This document shows positions 1 to 10,310 of a stretch of 37,424 nucleotides of DNA, one piece after another. The stretch spans positions 56,016 to 93,439 of the forward strand of contig MU130360.1 of the NCBI GenBank assembly GCA_015039465.1, read 5' to 3'. A program made the position numbers and the translations under genes. This DNA comes from Phlegmacium glaucopus. Taxonomy: Eukaryota > Basidiomycota > Agaricomycetes > Agaricales > Cortinariaceae. Within the stretch, counting starts at the first letter, position 1; each line of letters opens with the position of its first letter. The notes beneath the pieces are model-generated. The model searched no databases, was not told the DNA's origin, and saw nothing but the letters and a program-made list of their open reading frames with translations.

Positions 1-793
1 CATCGAGTCTTCCTTGCAACAATTTGGTCTCGAAGATGTCAAGCCCGTTTCACTCCCCATGGACACCTCCATCAAATTGACATCTGCTCAATCACCATCA
101 ACCATGGAAGATATCGCCAAAATGCGAAACGTACCTTATCACGAAGCAGTGGGAACTTTGATGTACGCATCATTAGGTACGAGACCCAATATCACCTATG
201 CCGTCCAAACTGTTTCGCGTTTCACCAAGAACCCTGGAACTACCCACTGGGAAGCAGTCAAGAAAATCTTTCACTACCTGAAAGGTACGAAAGAATTATG
301 GTTGTCATACGGAGGACAACAGAAGGAGCTAATTGGATATGCGGACGCTGATGGAAACATGGCCGAAGATCGCCATGCAATCTCCGGGTATGCTTTTCTC
401 TTACACGGCGGTGCCGTCTCCTGGAGTACTAAACGACAGGAAATAATCTCACTGTCAACAACGGAAAGCGAGTACATAGCTGCTACATACGCCTCGAAAG
501 AGGCCCTCTGGCTTCGTTCTCTCATCACCCAGCTCTTCGACACACCTCTCGAAGCTACTACACTTTTTTCCAACAATCAATCAGCCATCGCGCTCACTAA
601 AGATCACCAATACCATGCAAGAACCAAACATATCGATATTTGATTCCATTTTATCCGCTGGATCGTTGAAAACGGCTCTCTTCGTCTCATTTATTGCCCA
701 ACCAACGAAATGGTTGCCGACACGCTCACAAAAGCTCTACCATCACCAAAGGTCAAGCATTTCGCAAACGAACTCGGACTCGTATTAGTTTGA
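1..793 (+). pseudogene. Ty1/copia pol 3' end (reverse transcriptase tail and RNase H), one nonsense mutation
   Basis: The frame that is open from base 2 encodes the C-terminal part of a copia polyprotein. It starts in the end of the reverse transcriptase (VGTLMYASLGTRPNITYAV) and runs through RNase H, with the acidic GYADAD motif, SLSTTESEYIAA, and KHIDI followed by ADTLTKAL, the usual copia ending. The product would make and degrade RNA:DNA hybrids during retrotransposition. A TGA at 641-643 interrupts the frame where the family normally has Arg after HIDI; coding resumes in the same frame to the true stop at 791-793. The rest of the element lies off the left edge. Seen: motifs and stop. Known: domain order of copia. 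Inferred: the copy is dead, with the stop arising from CGA to TGA. Confidence 0.9.
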
Positions 794-800
794 AGGGGAG

Positions 801-1159
801 TATTGGAATAGCAAACGCATCCGAGCTCCGTAGTCTCGGGGATCGACGGGCATCGACACAAATGTGGCCTGGCCACATTTGCCCAGTTAATTTCATTATC
901 CTTTTGTTATCTGTTTCTTTTCCATTCCACACCGTCGATAATTACTTAGAGTACACTATGGTATTTCTAGTATAAATACGGACTCGTTTCAGTAATTTAC
1001 CTCAGTTGTTTGGCACGCAAACGCTGAGGTAAGATATATTCTACTTATTTCTCTTACTACATTTTACTTACAAGTTACCTAGATTTCGTATCTAGGTATT
1101 TACACAATGCTAGTCGTTTGGCACGCAAACACTGAGATTTTGTATCTAGTTTTCTTACA
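801..1159 (+). repeat. 3' LTR of the copia element
   Basis: The LTR follows a purine tract (792-800, GAAGGGGAG) directly after the pol stop. It starts TATTGGAATAG, probably a decayed TGTTGG, and ends near TTTCTTACA. A TATA-like box (TATAAATA) lies near 973. A short segment around GTTTGGCACGCAAAC occurs twice, near 1010 and 1115. The 5' LTR is outside the window, so a target duplication cannot be tested. The right boundary is the least certain part. Confidence 0.75.
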
Positions 1160-1440
1160 GAGTGAAGAAAGAGAACCGACAAGAAAACCGACAGGAGATG
1201 GAGATGTAAGCAAGATGTAAGGCCAGCGTAAGACATCAGCGATGGAGTGGACGACAACAACAAGTGGACCGCGAAATAAGAAGACGAAATGATGGGTTTG
1301 TGGTTCAAGTAAGCACGTGCAGGAACATGATCTACAATTTCGACTTTTGTCGGGAAATTGAAGTATTGTCATATGGATGTTGGGGTTTTTTTGTGTGCGA
1401 AAGCAAGAACGGATGTGAACGATAAATTTTCAATTTCTGC
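1160..1440 (-). other. Exon-like block, copy 1 (unrecognised)
   Basis: This block is about 80% similar to 2836-3105 in the same orientation. On the minus strand both can be read in the same frame as a peptide containing YFNFPTKVEI and VPARAYLNH. Between copies many differences fall at third codon positions while the peptide stays nearly the same, which suggests a once-coding exon. Copy 1 lacks the start codon found in copy 2. The function is not recognised. A non-coding repeat with a chance open frame is the alternative. Confidence 0.4.
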
Positions 1441-1808
1441 ACAGTGAACAGCGAAATCCAACACAAAATTACCTCTGCCACCCCCAGCTCTTGCAAAAAG
1501 TGGTGGTGGGCAATGCCTATTACGGATTTGGCAGTGTTAGATCACGTGACAAAGTGTGAAATACTTGAAACTAGGGGCCGACTTCGTCGACTGACACCTT
1601 GCTGAGCTACGTAGCAGATTTAGTATTGATATGTTAGTGTTCACTGATAATAAACACTCAGATATATTTGTTTCTTTGAAAAAGATGAATTTCAAAAACA
1701 CATTAATATCAAAGTGATACATAAAAATACAATACATGAAGCTATCAGTGAATGCGATTATGAAACAAGGGGGGTTTTTCTGCAAGATTGTAAGTAAAGA
1801 CCGAGGGA

Positions 1809-2270
1809 CTAATTGGTCGGTTTTTTCTTCTTTTTAAGGGGACTGTCAGAGACTGCTGATTCGCCTTCAGTAGCGGTAGGGTCTTCGTCTTCATTGATTA
1901 CTCTTTTTTTGCCATCCGCCTTTGACGATGGCAGTGAAATGGGCTGTTCTGGTTTTGAATGGCTCATTCCTGCGGTAAGGTCAGCATTGCTGCCTATGTT
2001 GGTTGCTGATTTGAAAATTAAGATTGAAGTGTGTGTGTGATGACACAATTTAATTACCTGAGTGGAAAGCGTTCACTGCATTTACTTGATTTTTTTTTTT
2101 TGGTCGGTGACTGGGGGAGGACTGTTGGACCTTTTAGCAGGAGGCTTTTGTAAGGCGACCGCTTGCATTTGGCAGATCAAGAGGGGAGATAAAGGAAGTG
2201 TCAATAGACTGTGAAACACTAGTAAATAACGACGGGGAGATATAGACCAATTAAAATACGAACCAATCAT
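1809..2270 (-). CDS. Possible lysine-rich small protein, perhaps two exons (unrecognised)
   Basis: Two minus-strand open stretches lie close together. The upstream one (2082-2270) contains KPPAKRSNSPPPVTDQKKK. The downstream one (1809-2048) contains SKPEQPISLPSSKADGKKR, an acidic patch (NEDEDPT) and a basic tail (KKKKKPTN) before the stop. The composition resembles the disordered, basic, nuclear-localised N-terminus of the gene at 17974. A GTAAAT at the end of the first stretch and a CAG before the second could be splice sites, but the phase does not join cleanly, so it may be a relic. No domain is seen. Confidence 0.3.
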
Positions 2271-2429
2271 TTCACCCCCAAATTTTGTTTATTTCCCTCC
2301 CGGTTTTGTTTTGTTGATGGTGACCAGGTAGGAAAACACGTGGGAAAGGTTGAAAGACGTGTATTGAAACTGCCGTTGTCTGGTTTTCTTTCCTTAATCG
2401 TGAGTAGCTAAGGAGACCCGTCCGAAAGT

Positions 2430-2890
2430 TTTCAATACCTGTACTCAATAAGTATATGGGGTTTAAATAGGGAAAAATAATGCACCAAGGTGACACATTG
2501 AATCAGCGGGAAGATGGCTGGAAAGATATGGATCTTTGACTTGCAAGTGACAGAGGTGGTATCAGACAAGAGTCAACGAAGTGGAAACGAAAGCAAAGAA
2601 AACAGGAGAGGAGGGGATGTAAGATCAATGTAAGACCTGAGGAAGGGAGTCGACAATGGCGATGTTCGTCGACGTGTTAGACGACGGGACCATGTTTTCC
2701 AATACCTGTAGTGGATAAGTAGATGGGGTTTAATTAACAATAAGTAACGCACTGAGGTAAACCATTCAATCAGCCAGAAGATCGCTGGAGAAAAAGGGAA
2801 GGTGGACCTGCCAGCGACAAAGATAGTGTCAGGCAAGAGTGAATGAAGTGGAGCGAAAATCGAGAAAATCGAGAGGGGATGGGGATGTAA
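2430..2890. repeat. Diverged tandem duplication of about 260 bp
   Basis: The segment near 2430-2640 (landmark TTTTCAATACCTG, then AAGTATATGGGGTTTAA, then a GTGGAAACGAAAGC-type block) recurs near 2692-2890 (TTTTCCAATACCTG, AAGTAGATGGGGTTTAA, GTGGAGCGAAAATC). The second copy runs on into the exon-like block at 2836. The first copy contains a shortened version of that block (GGAGGGGATGTAAGATCAATG). Together with 1160-1440 this gives three staged copies of one block, so local duplication built this region. Confidence 0.6.
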
Positions 2891-3105
2891 CATCAGCGTA
2901 AGACATGAGCGATGGAGTGAATGATTCAAACGATTCAAACTCGAAGTAAGAGGACGAAATGATGGGGTTGTGGTTCAAGTAAGCACGTGCAGGAACGTGA
3001 TCTGCAATTTCGACTTTTGTCGGAAAATTGAAGTATTCTCGTGTGGACATCGGGGTTTTTTGGTGGGCGAAAACAAGAACGGACGCGAATGATAAATTTA
3101 CGCTC
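2836..3105 (-). other. Exon-like block, copy 2 (unrecognised 73-codon ORF)
   Basis: The minus-strand ORF 2829-3050 starts with ATG in a plausible context and reads MSTREYFNFPTKVEIADHV and onward, without a recognisable domain. It is the better-preserved partner of 1160-1440. The peptide-level conservation between the two is the only support for coding. No splice sites or downstream exon could be chosen with confidence. Confidence 0.4.
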
Positions 3106-3480
3106 GTAAAAAGTTGATTATGAGGGATGGACCTCGATTAATATGCCAGAAAGAGTTCAATGCAAATAAGTACAAAGCATAACTATTATTTGGCCCGAAT
3201 TGGCCAATTCAGCCCAGGACGAACAAGTGGAGTATTTGTTTGTATTGAAGCACGTCAAAGTTAAACAACAATAATTTCGTCAGGTGATTTAGACCCAGGA
3301 GAGACCTTGCTTTACAGCAAGGTGACATAGCTTGCTCACTCAGTTCTGCATCATCCTGGATGATTTATTTTGTATGATAAATGTATTATAGCACCATAGG
3401 AATATATACTGAATGAATTTTGATCATAAAAATGGTAATTAAGTGGTTTTTTGAGGTGACTGTGCTTTCTTTATCTGATG
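3106..3480. other. AT-rich spacer, no feature seen
   Basis: I see no long open frame, terminal repeat or tandem repeat in this stretch. It separates the exon-like block from the satellite cluster. Confidence 0.5.
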
Positions 3481-3486
3481 GACTGA

Positions 3487-4290
3487 AACTTCCAGGCAAT
3501 ATAACACTTCAATTATTCATTTCTGCAACATGTTTTGGTGATGTCAAATTCTCTACTATGTATTTTAAATATTTTTCAGCAGTTATTTTATTTTATTGCA
3601 CACTCAGGACCTTGCAAATGAACAATTTCCACCCAAATACCTGCCAAAATGCCATTTTTGCAACATCCAGCCAATGGAACACTTCAGAAACTGGTTTATG
3701 TAACTTGTCTTGGTGATGTGAAATGTTCTAATATGTATTTTAAATATTTCTCAGCAATTATATTATTTTATTTCACACCCAGACCCTTATAAATGATCAG
3801 TTTCCACCCAAATTCCTGCCAAAATGCAGTGTTGGCAACTTCTAGCCTATAGAACACATCTAAAACTGGTTTCTGTATCTCATATTACTGACACAAAATA
3901 GTGTACCATGTATTGAAAACATCTCTCAGGAGTTAGAATTTTTTATTTCACACTCAAGCCCTTAAAAATGAGTGAGCTAGTGCCAATTCCAATACAAATT
4001 TGAAACTTCCAGCCTATAGAACTGTTCATAAACTAATCTTTGTAGCTATTCCTGGACCAAAAATTATCTATGGTGTGTCAAAAGTATTCCTCAAGAATTT
4101 CATTATTTTATTTCACACTTAGAACCCTACAATTAAGCAAAACCCACCCAAATCCCTGTTAAATTGCAATTTTTAAGACTTCCAGCTTATAGAACTCTTC
4201 AGAAACTGGGTTCTGCAACCTATCATAGTGACAAAATATACTTTCTCAAACTCTCTCTAAGACAATACCAAAGATGACCTTCAGCATTGA
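3487..4290 (+). repeat. Tandem satellite, period about 165-175 bp, 4-5 units
   Basis: A landmark (TATTTTAAATATTTTTCAGC and variants) falls at 3561, 3736, about 3911, about 4076 and about 4245, a spacing of 175, 175, ~165 and ~170. Other landmarks repeat in step: TTTCCACCCAAAT, CCTGCCAAAATGC, TTCCAGCCTATAGAAC and TTCAGAAACTGG. Units diverge progressively from left to right. There is no convincing ORF across units. The same unit appears inverted at 6650-7078. Confidence 0.85.
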
Positions 4291-4344
4291 GAGCTCATTC
4301 TTGAACAAACAAACCAATCTTAGTTTGACTGTTTACAATCAGAT

Positions 4345-4920
4345 TGTTAAGTTTAAACAAAGGGAAAATGTCAGAGTATTTCCAGAACAGACGGAATGGA
4401 ACCGGAACAGTAACAGATAGGACTATGGCCTCAGCTTATATGCTGTGCCACCCAACTCCTATAGTGTCCTGATTTTGGAACTGGAAGAGTAAGGAACAAG
4501 ATGGAAGCCTCAATGACTTAGAGGACAAACAAGAGGAGGAAACTAAGTTGATATTTGAAACTGAGGAAAACATACAAGCTTTGAGTACTTAAATATAATA
4601 AAGAATAGCAACCGAAATATGGAAGATAAATATAAAGTGCTGCATTCTGCTCCTGGAAAGTCCTGTATTCTTGGGTGAATAATCTGATGCTGTGATGACT
4701 GATAATGGGAAAGTGATGACAAAGATGTGGTTGTTATGGTGAAGATGAGGGAAATGGGTTTGGAGTAATTCTGGAGGAGCTGGAATGATATGGAAAAGCT
4801 TCAGAGCTGGTTGTAGGAAGAGTAGATCCGGAAACAAGGGAAAGCACTGGTATGGAGTATGGACTACCGGAGACAGCTCCAATGGAGCCAGACCGGAGTA
4901 ATGTAAGATGGAATGTAACA
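4345..4920 (+). repeat. Solo LTR, family 1, copy a (target duplication CAGAT)
   Basis: The element begins TGTTAAGTTTAAAC and ends GAATGTAACA. It is flanked on both sides by CAGAT (4340-4344 and 4921-4925), a perfect 5-bp duplication. A TATA-like AATATAAAG sits near 4630 in the same orientation. No internal retrotransposon sequence adjoins it, so it is a solo LTR left by recombination. Four other copies are in the window. Confidence 0.92.
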
Positions 4921-4979
4921 CAGATTCTCTGAATCATTAGAAGTCATAACAGGAACAAGTAAATAAGGAGAACAATGAT

Positions 4980-5153
4980 TAGTGATTGTCAGGGGTAACC
5001 CTGGGGTAAAACTTCTGTACCCTTACCCTTACCCTCCAAACCCCTACCCCTGTCCAAGGGTAGGGGTTTTGGAGGGTAAGGGTAAGGGTTTTGAGGGGTA
5101 TGAAGGGTACAGGGGTATGGCTCCAGGGGTTTTGAAACCCTTGACAATCACTA
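4980..5153. mobile_element. hAT-type MITE, 174 bp, 8-bp duplication ACAATGAT
   Basis: The termini are inverted: TAGTGATTGTCAGGGGT at left, and the reverse complement of the right end reads TAGTGATTGTCAAGGGT. The 8-bp sequence ACAATGAT flanks it exactly (4972-4979 and 5154-5161). The inside is a fold-back of repeated CCCTTA/GGGTAA and CCCCTACC words. There is no coding capacity. An 8-bp duplication is typical of hAT elements. The 16751 element is a relative. Confidence 0.88.
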
Positions 5154-5161
5154 ACAATGAT

Positions 5162-5598
5162 GAAGATACTACTCCTGTAATTCTGAATTCATGATAGCAA
5201 ATTGAAAAGGATATTGCCTGGGAGTTGGGTGATATGTGTTCAACATCTCACATTGTGAACAGTTGCAATATGTTCACAACTTATATATCTCTTCAAACAA
5301 CTGAAGTTGTTGGAATTGGGGGCCTTGCAGCAAAAGCTACAGGACATGAAACAGTGGCTATTATAACCAAGATTATAACATAAGTAGATGGAAGAAGTCA
5401 CATTTGAATGTAGATGAATAAAATAAAGTAAAAATCAGGCTAATTGAGGTCCATTTCAAGATATCATTGGGAGTAAAGGAATTCATGTTGTGCTATAAAT
5501 CTCAAATATCCTTTCAATTTTTGTCAGTCTCTTACAACTTGGAGAGGCTTGTGGAGTGTGAAAAAGACCAATACTGTTGCTGACCAGGGTGATGATTT
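5162..5598. other. AT-rich spacer, no feature seen
   Basis: No gene, terminal repeat or tandem repeat was recognised. A short echo of CACATTGTGAACAGTTGC and AATATGTTCACAAC near 5255 is too small to interpret. Confidence 0.5.
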
Positions 5599-5830
5599 CA
5601 TGTACTTTACAGTCCCCCATGTTATCCAGCCAGACCGGAACTGGACCAGACTCCAGTAAAATTCTGGTAAAAGTCCGGTCATGAGTCCAGTCAGAGTCTG
5701 GTGAGAGTCTGGTGAGAGTCCAATGAGAGTCCAGTGAGAGTCTGGTGAGAGTCTGGTGGAAGTAGAAAAATGCCTGGACTGTATGTCTGGTGACAGTCTG
5801 GTGGACTTCCACCAGACTTTTAATGGAATT
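5599..5830. mobile_element. Fold-back element end with iterated GTCTGGTG words (partial)
   Basis: The left end CATGTACTTTACAGTCCCCC resembles the ends of the elements at 9824 and 21323. It is followed by many copies of GAGTCTGGT/GTCCAGT and their complements (5635-5830). No matching right end with a CCCCC-type terminus and no target duplication was found, so this is called a partial or end-decayed copy. The same words recur in the element at 10790-11655. Confidence 0.55.
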
Positions 5831-5943
5831 TTACCAGACTTTGTGATTTTCAAGTTATATAATCATTGTTAGCTGAATCAATGTTATATGTGTATATTTA
5901 GGTTAGATTTAGGGTTAGATTTATATTTAGAGGTTAGGCTTAG

Positions 5944-6356
5944 TGTTAGGGGACACCCAATTTCAATCCAAACCTCAACCTCAGAACCATACATCCCACC
6001 TTTCCAACAACCTCCAACCTTCCATCCAACTCTGCTTCTGTCACTGGTTTACTCCAGAACTCCGTAACTCCAATCCAACTCTGATCCTCTGGTTCACTCT
6101 GTCTTTTATTTTTATTTTTCACATCACACCACTTCTTAATTAATTAATTAATTATTATTGTATCATTCCTTTATTTATTTTATATCTCTGTTATGTCCAT
6201 ATTAGTACTTAAATACCCCCAGCCTAGCAGGGATCCCCATCCTTTCCTCTTTGGATCCCCTGCTAGGTGAGTCACTTGTAGATATCTTTTCTGAAATATT
6301 ATTAACTTTGGATCCCCTGCTAGCTTGACTAAGTCAGTGTTGCAGTTGCCCTAACA
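5944..6356 (-). repeat. Solo LTR, family 4, copy a (CTTAG/CTTGG)
   Basis: It reads TGTTAGGGGACACCC at the left and TTGCCCTAACA at the right, the reverse of the copies at 9029 and 25128. Flanks are CTTAG and CTTGG, a 5-bp duplication with one difference. On the minus strand a TATAAAATAAA box fits the orientation. GGATCCCCTGCTAG or its complement occurs three times near 6220-6330, as in the 9029 copy. Confidence 0.8.
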
Positions 6357-6495
6357 CTTGGGCTTAGGGTTAATAGTTAGGGATGGGGATTTTTATCTCT
6401 GTGCAGTAGCACATTCTCACAGTTGTGGTCATGTGACATCCTAAAAAGGCAATTTTTTTATTCTTTCCACCTGTGGACTTTATATTTTGTAGGGA
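6357..6495. other. Short spacer between repeats
   Basis: A gap between the solo LTR and the GGTTCTG repeat. It carries no feature I can support. Confidence 0.4.
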
Positions 6496-6650
6496 TACTG
6501 AAGTTTGGTTCTGAACCAGTCCAGGGAACCAGAACCAGCTGAATTGAACCACGGTTCTGGTTTGGTTCTGGTTCTGGTTCACCCCCAGCCATCTGGTTCT
6601 GGTTCTGGATTGGCCAGAAATCTGAGAACCAGTTCTGAACCACCCAATAT
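6496..6650. repeat. Fold-back array of GGTTCTG / CAGAACC words
   Basis: The 7-bp word GGTTCTG and its complement CAGAACC occur about ten times in 150 bp, in both orientations, giving several possible hairpins. It is organised like the subterminal parts of the elements at 9824 and 21323. Clear termini and a target duplication were not found. Open frames across it are artefacts of the repeat. Confidence 0.65.
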
Positions 6651-7078
6651 CTCATACTTGGAGCATGAAATTTAAAATTCCACTCCCAACAAAATGTTTA
6701 GAATCAAAAATATAACATATTCTTCCCCCAAAACAAATCCAAGAAATGAGTTGTTGAAGAGTTCTATTCCTTAGAAACTTCAGCCATCAATTTCGCTGGT
6801 ATTGGCTTGATATCACTTGTTTTATTAAGCTCAACATGTAAAATCAGAAGATTAGACTTCTGAGAAATGTTTAGGATACATTGTAGAGCATTTCTTATCA
6901 CCAATATGAGTTACAGAGACTAGTTTATGAAGTGTTCTATAGGTTGGAAGTCTCAAACATCACACATTTGATGAAATTGGCCAAAGATCACTCAGTTGTG
7001 AGGGGTTGAAAGCAGAATAAAAAAATCTAACTCCTAATAAATGCTGAGAATACATGGTAGAGTATAGATCAATAAAAA
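6651..7078 (-). repeat. Satellite cluster in inverted orientation, about 2.5 units
   Basis: The reverse complement matches the 3487-4290 units. The landmark (AAATGTTTAGGATACATTG and variants) falls near 6687, 6862 and 7037, again a 175-bp step. GAAGTGTTCTATAGGTTGGA (near 6930) is the complement of the unit's CCTATAGAACACTTC. The two clusters face each other across 2.4 kb of mobile elements. Confidence 0.8.
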
Positions 7079-7084
7079 AAGTGG

Positions 7085-7338
7085 GTGATTCTCAAGAACT
7101 AGCTAGAGAATATACAGAGTGATAAATACATTATTTATACTAAAAAGATGAGTTGCATGTAAAGGTGAGTCATATGTAAAAGTAGAAATGACTCATGCAA
7201 TGAGTGTAAGTGAAACAATGAAAAAGGTAAGGCATGTGTATGTAAATGGTAATGAAAAGGATGTGTAAAACATATGTAAGTGAAATGTCAATGTGTTCAG
7301 TGGAGTTAAAGAAGAAAAGAAAAAGAGTGTTCATAACA
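7085..7338 (-). repeat. LTR fragment, family 3, copy a (truncated)
   Basis: The sequence from ATTCTCAAGAACTAGCTAGAG to GTTCATAACA matches the 8574 and 31036 LTRs, including the ATGACTCATGCAATGAGT core and GTGGAGTTAAAGAAG near the end. The left third is missing, and the satellite sequence adjoins instead. No target duplication is therefore expected. Confidence 0.7.
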
Positions 7339-7873
7339 GTTCCTCTCATACTCATTTTTCTCCTTCCAATCTTTTATATCTTCCCATTCTTCTTTTGATA
7401 TTTTTCCTCTGTATGACCATATAAATGACAAAAATTACATTTTGGTTGAAGATACCATCACTTCAATTGATTATGATTTTGCCTTTTATAATGAGTACAT
7501 TGAACTTGGGGTGTGCTTGATGCTTGTATCCCAAGACAATCTTTTATAAAAGATTTTTTTGGAGTGTTCATACTTTGCACATATGATCTTTTTCAATATT
7601 TTTCTCTTCAATCAACATCCCTGTTCCCTTCTTGCATTTTTCAATTATGACACCTATAAAACCTTCAGAACTGATATTTCATGGATTTTCTTTTCTTGTA
7701 TCACAATACTCTCACCAATTCTTGCTCCCATATAAGTTTGTTTAACAAATTCCCAAGATGATAGCAGTGAACTAGCAATTCTTCCTTTGAATTGTTGGTC
7801 TGACACCATAAAGTCTGTACCTACTCTGTAATAGACGAACTCTCTACATCTTATTCTCTCACAAAGTCAACAG
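7339..7873. other. AT-rich spacer, no feature seen
   Basis: No convincing ORF, repeat or terminal sequence. CpG is very rare here. Confidence 0.5.
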
Positions 7874-8454
7874 TGTTACAATTCCATTTCCAGATCATTC
7901 CGTTTCCTACTCTGTCAGAGCTACAAACAGAACATCCACTCCTTACCCCATAACCTCTACCTCTTTTCAATGGCTTTACTCTGTCACCCTTCCACTCTGA
8001 AGGTTTTCTGTGACATTCCGAGTCCTCTGCCCTTATTTTGAGCTCATCTCCATCATCACCACTTATCAACATCATTACATCATCTTATCCTTCTCAGCAC
8101 TTTTCCACTATTAGTCAGCAACCCACCATTGGATTATTCACCATAGAATGCAGGACTTTCTGGGAGCAGAGTGCAGTATTATATTTTTATCTTTTACATT
8201 CAGATACTATTCCTTACATTATTTAAGTACTCATAACTTGTATGTTTTCCCCAGTTTGAATATCAACTTAGTTCTCCACTCTTGTTCTTCCTCTAAGTCC
8301 TCTGAGACTTTCTGTTTTATTCTTTTCTCTTCCAGTTCCAAAATCAGGACAATGTAGGAGTTGGGCGGCACAGCACATACACTGAGGCCATAGTCCTTCC
8401 CATTACAGTCTGGTTCTGTTCTGGAATCTGTCTGACGTTTTCCATAACTTAACA
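7874..8454 (-). repeat. Solo LTR, family 1, copy b (AACAG/GACAG)
   Basis: The left end TGTTACAATTCC is the complement of the family's right end, and the right end CATAACTTAACA is the complement of its left end. Flanks are AACAG and GACAG, one mismatch. The interior is more diverged from copies a, c and e than those are from each other, so this is an older insertion. Confidence 0.82.
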
Positions 8455-8573
8455 GACAGCTTCTTCAGACCTTTGACAGTCTGCAAACAAGACCTCGGAT
8501 TGAACTTTGAAACAAACATTGTAACAATTGTCAATGATCAGTGTACCTGAATTGTTCAAAGTTGTAACAGCAG

Positions 8574-8937
8574 TGTTATGACTTTGAAGAGTTCAGAAGA
8601 CTCTGACTCTAGACAGTTGTATAAATATTTGTTTGTTTGATAATATGAGCTCTAAAGAATGCCAAAGACTTGCTTTGGTATTGTCTTATAGATTCTCAAG
8701 AACTAGCTAAAGAATTGTACAAAAAGTAATATGGTATTTATAGTAAAAAGCATGAGTCATATCACATGTAAAGGGTGGGTCATGGGTAAGGATACATAGA
8801 TAATGACTCACGCAATGAGTTGTATGTATGTATGTGAAATGATGAAAAGTAAAGGTGAACATGTGTTGATGGAAATGAAAAGAGTATATAGAAAGTGTGT
8901 ATTGGTGGAGTTAGAAAGAATGAAAATGTTTGTAACA
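8574..8937 (-). repeat. LTR, family 3, copy b
   Basis: Runs from TGTTATGACTTTGAAG to ATGTTTGTAACA and aligns over its length with the reverse complement of 31036-31466. The flanks AGCAG and TTACC do not match, so either one end is misplaced or the copy has recombined. There is no coding content. Confidence 0.7.
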
Positions 8938-9028
8938 TTACCCCACTGTTATGTTGATTGTCTGGAAATCAACTCTGTGTATGGAGATTCTCATCCAGCT
9001 TGTAAACATCTTCTCCAGAAGCATATCC

Positions 9029-9492
9029 TGTTAGGGCAACTGTGATGCCAACTTAGTGAAGCTAGCAGGGGATCCTAAATTAATATATTATAAACATGAC
9101 TATATGACTAACTCACCTAACAGGGGATCCTAAAAGGAAAAGATAGGGATCCCTGCTAAGGTAAGGAGGTATTTAAGTACAGATATGGACATAACGGACA
9201 TATAAAAATAAATAAATAAATGATATGAGAATAAAATAATAAAAGTGGTGTCATATGAAAAATAATAAAATAACATTGTAAGTTTGGTTGGGCCCAATCG
9301 GGAGTTGATGGAGTTGGGGCTGATTAGGGTTGGGTGAGGAATCAGGTTTGTTGATGAGGTGGAACATAGATATTCAGGAGTGGGGTTGGGTTTGGGTTTG
9401 TAGTCGGGATTGAGATTGGGTTCAGGTGTGAGATTGGGTTTGGGCCTGATTGGGAGTCAGGAGTTGGGTTTGAAATCGGGTGTCCCCTAACA
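9029..9492 (+). repeat. Solo LTR, family 4, copy b (TATCC)
   Basis: Begins TGTTAGGGCAACTG and ends GTGTCCCCTAACA, with perfect flanking TATCC (9024-9028 and 9493-9497). A TATAAAAATAAA box lies near 9201. The right third is dense in GGGTTGGG/GATTGGG words. It is the inverted counterpart of 5944-6356. Confidence 0.9.
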
Positions 9493-9584
9493 TATCCTGT
9501 ACTCTCCAACCTGGCAGAGTTGATTGCAAATTATATTGAAGGTAATTTAGTCACCCAATCTTTTTGGTTTGGGCTGACACATTG

Positions 9585-9753
9585 CATCAGGAAAAATACT
9601 TTGGCTCTAAGAGTCTCTCAGAGCAACCTCAAAAATTTTAAGTGTATAAAATCATTAAAAAATGCATTTGAAACATATTTATTTTTTTGAGGTTGGTCTG
9701 AGAGACTCCTAGAGTAGCTAGAGTGTCCTACAGCTAAAGTGTTTTTCCTGATG
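9585..9753. mobile_element. Short fold-back MITE with CATCAGGAAAAA ends, copy a
   Basis: Left arm CATCAGGAAAAATACTTTGG and a TCTCTCAGAGCAACCTCAAA stretch are complementary to the right arm (TTTGAGGTTGGTCTGAGAGA and AAAGTGTTTTTCCTGATG). It is about 90% identical to 14163-14313. No clear target duplication. The end sequence is shared with the longer elements at 30878 and 35213 and the right end at 15073. Confidence 0.75.
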
Positions 9754-9984
9754 TTTGGGGTAGTTGGGTGCTGATAAAGGGTGGTTTGGGGTGGTTGGGT
9801 GTTGAAATGGTGGCAGTACTTTACCCTCCCCCACACATTCTGCTTGGATCCAAGTGGATCTGAGCAGTCCAAGCGGATCTGAGCAAATTCCAAGTGGGTC
9901 CAAGCAGATTCCGCCAGATTCCAAGCAGATTCCAAGCAGATTCCAAGTGGATCCAAGCAAATAAGACACAAATTTATTGGGAAA

Positions 9985-10195
9985 ATACTTCTGTTAAGGT
10001 TTTGTTAAGGATTTTGTTAAGGTTGTGTTAAGGTTAGGGAGGTATATAGTTTGTTAGGGTTTTGTTAAGGCTTTTTTAAGGTTTTTGTTACGGTTGTGTT
10101 AAGGTTAGGGAGGTATATAGTTTGTTAAGGTTTTATTAAGGTTTTGTTAAGGTTTTGTTAGGGCTTTGTTAAGGTTGGGGAGGTATGTAGCAGTC
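9985..10195. repeat. Minisatellite of TTTTGTTAAGG words inside the fold-back element
   Basis: About fifteen degenerate copies of an 11-bp TTTTGTTAAGG word. A longer unit containing TTAGGGAGGTATATAGTTTG is repeated two to three times. It sits in the loop of the 9824 element. Confidence 0.8.
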
Positions 10196-10310
10196 CGAGT
10201 GGATCTGAGTGGATCCAAGCAGGTCTGAGCAAATTCTGCTTGGAATACACTCAAAAAGTGCTTGGATCTGCTTGGACTCTGCTTGGATCTGCTCAGAATG
10301 TGTGGGGGAG

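Noticed and set aside
4990..5140. GGGTAA/TTACCC runs that look telomeric
   Set aside because: The order is GGGTAAGGGTAAGGG within a complete MITE with an 8-bp target duplication, and both strands' versions occur within 100 bp. It is the element's own word array.
5483..5853. Two long minus-strand ORFs of 109 codons
   Set aside because: They consist of repeats such as DSHWTLTRLS produced by the GTCTGGTG word array, not a protein.
5880..5943. TTTAGGGTTAG-like degenerate telomere repeats
   Set aside because: Only a few irregular copies between two mobile elements; not enough to call an interstitial telomere.
9618..9971. ORFs of 83-117 codons on the minus strand
   Set aside because: Low-complexity reading of the CCAAGC word array and the adjoining MITE.
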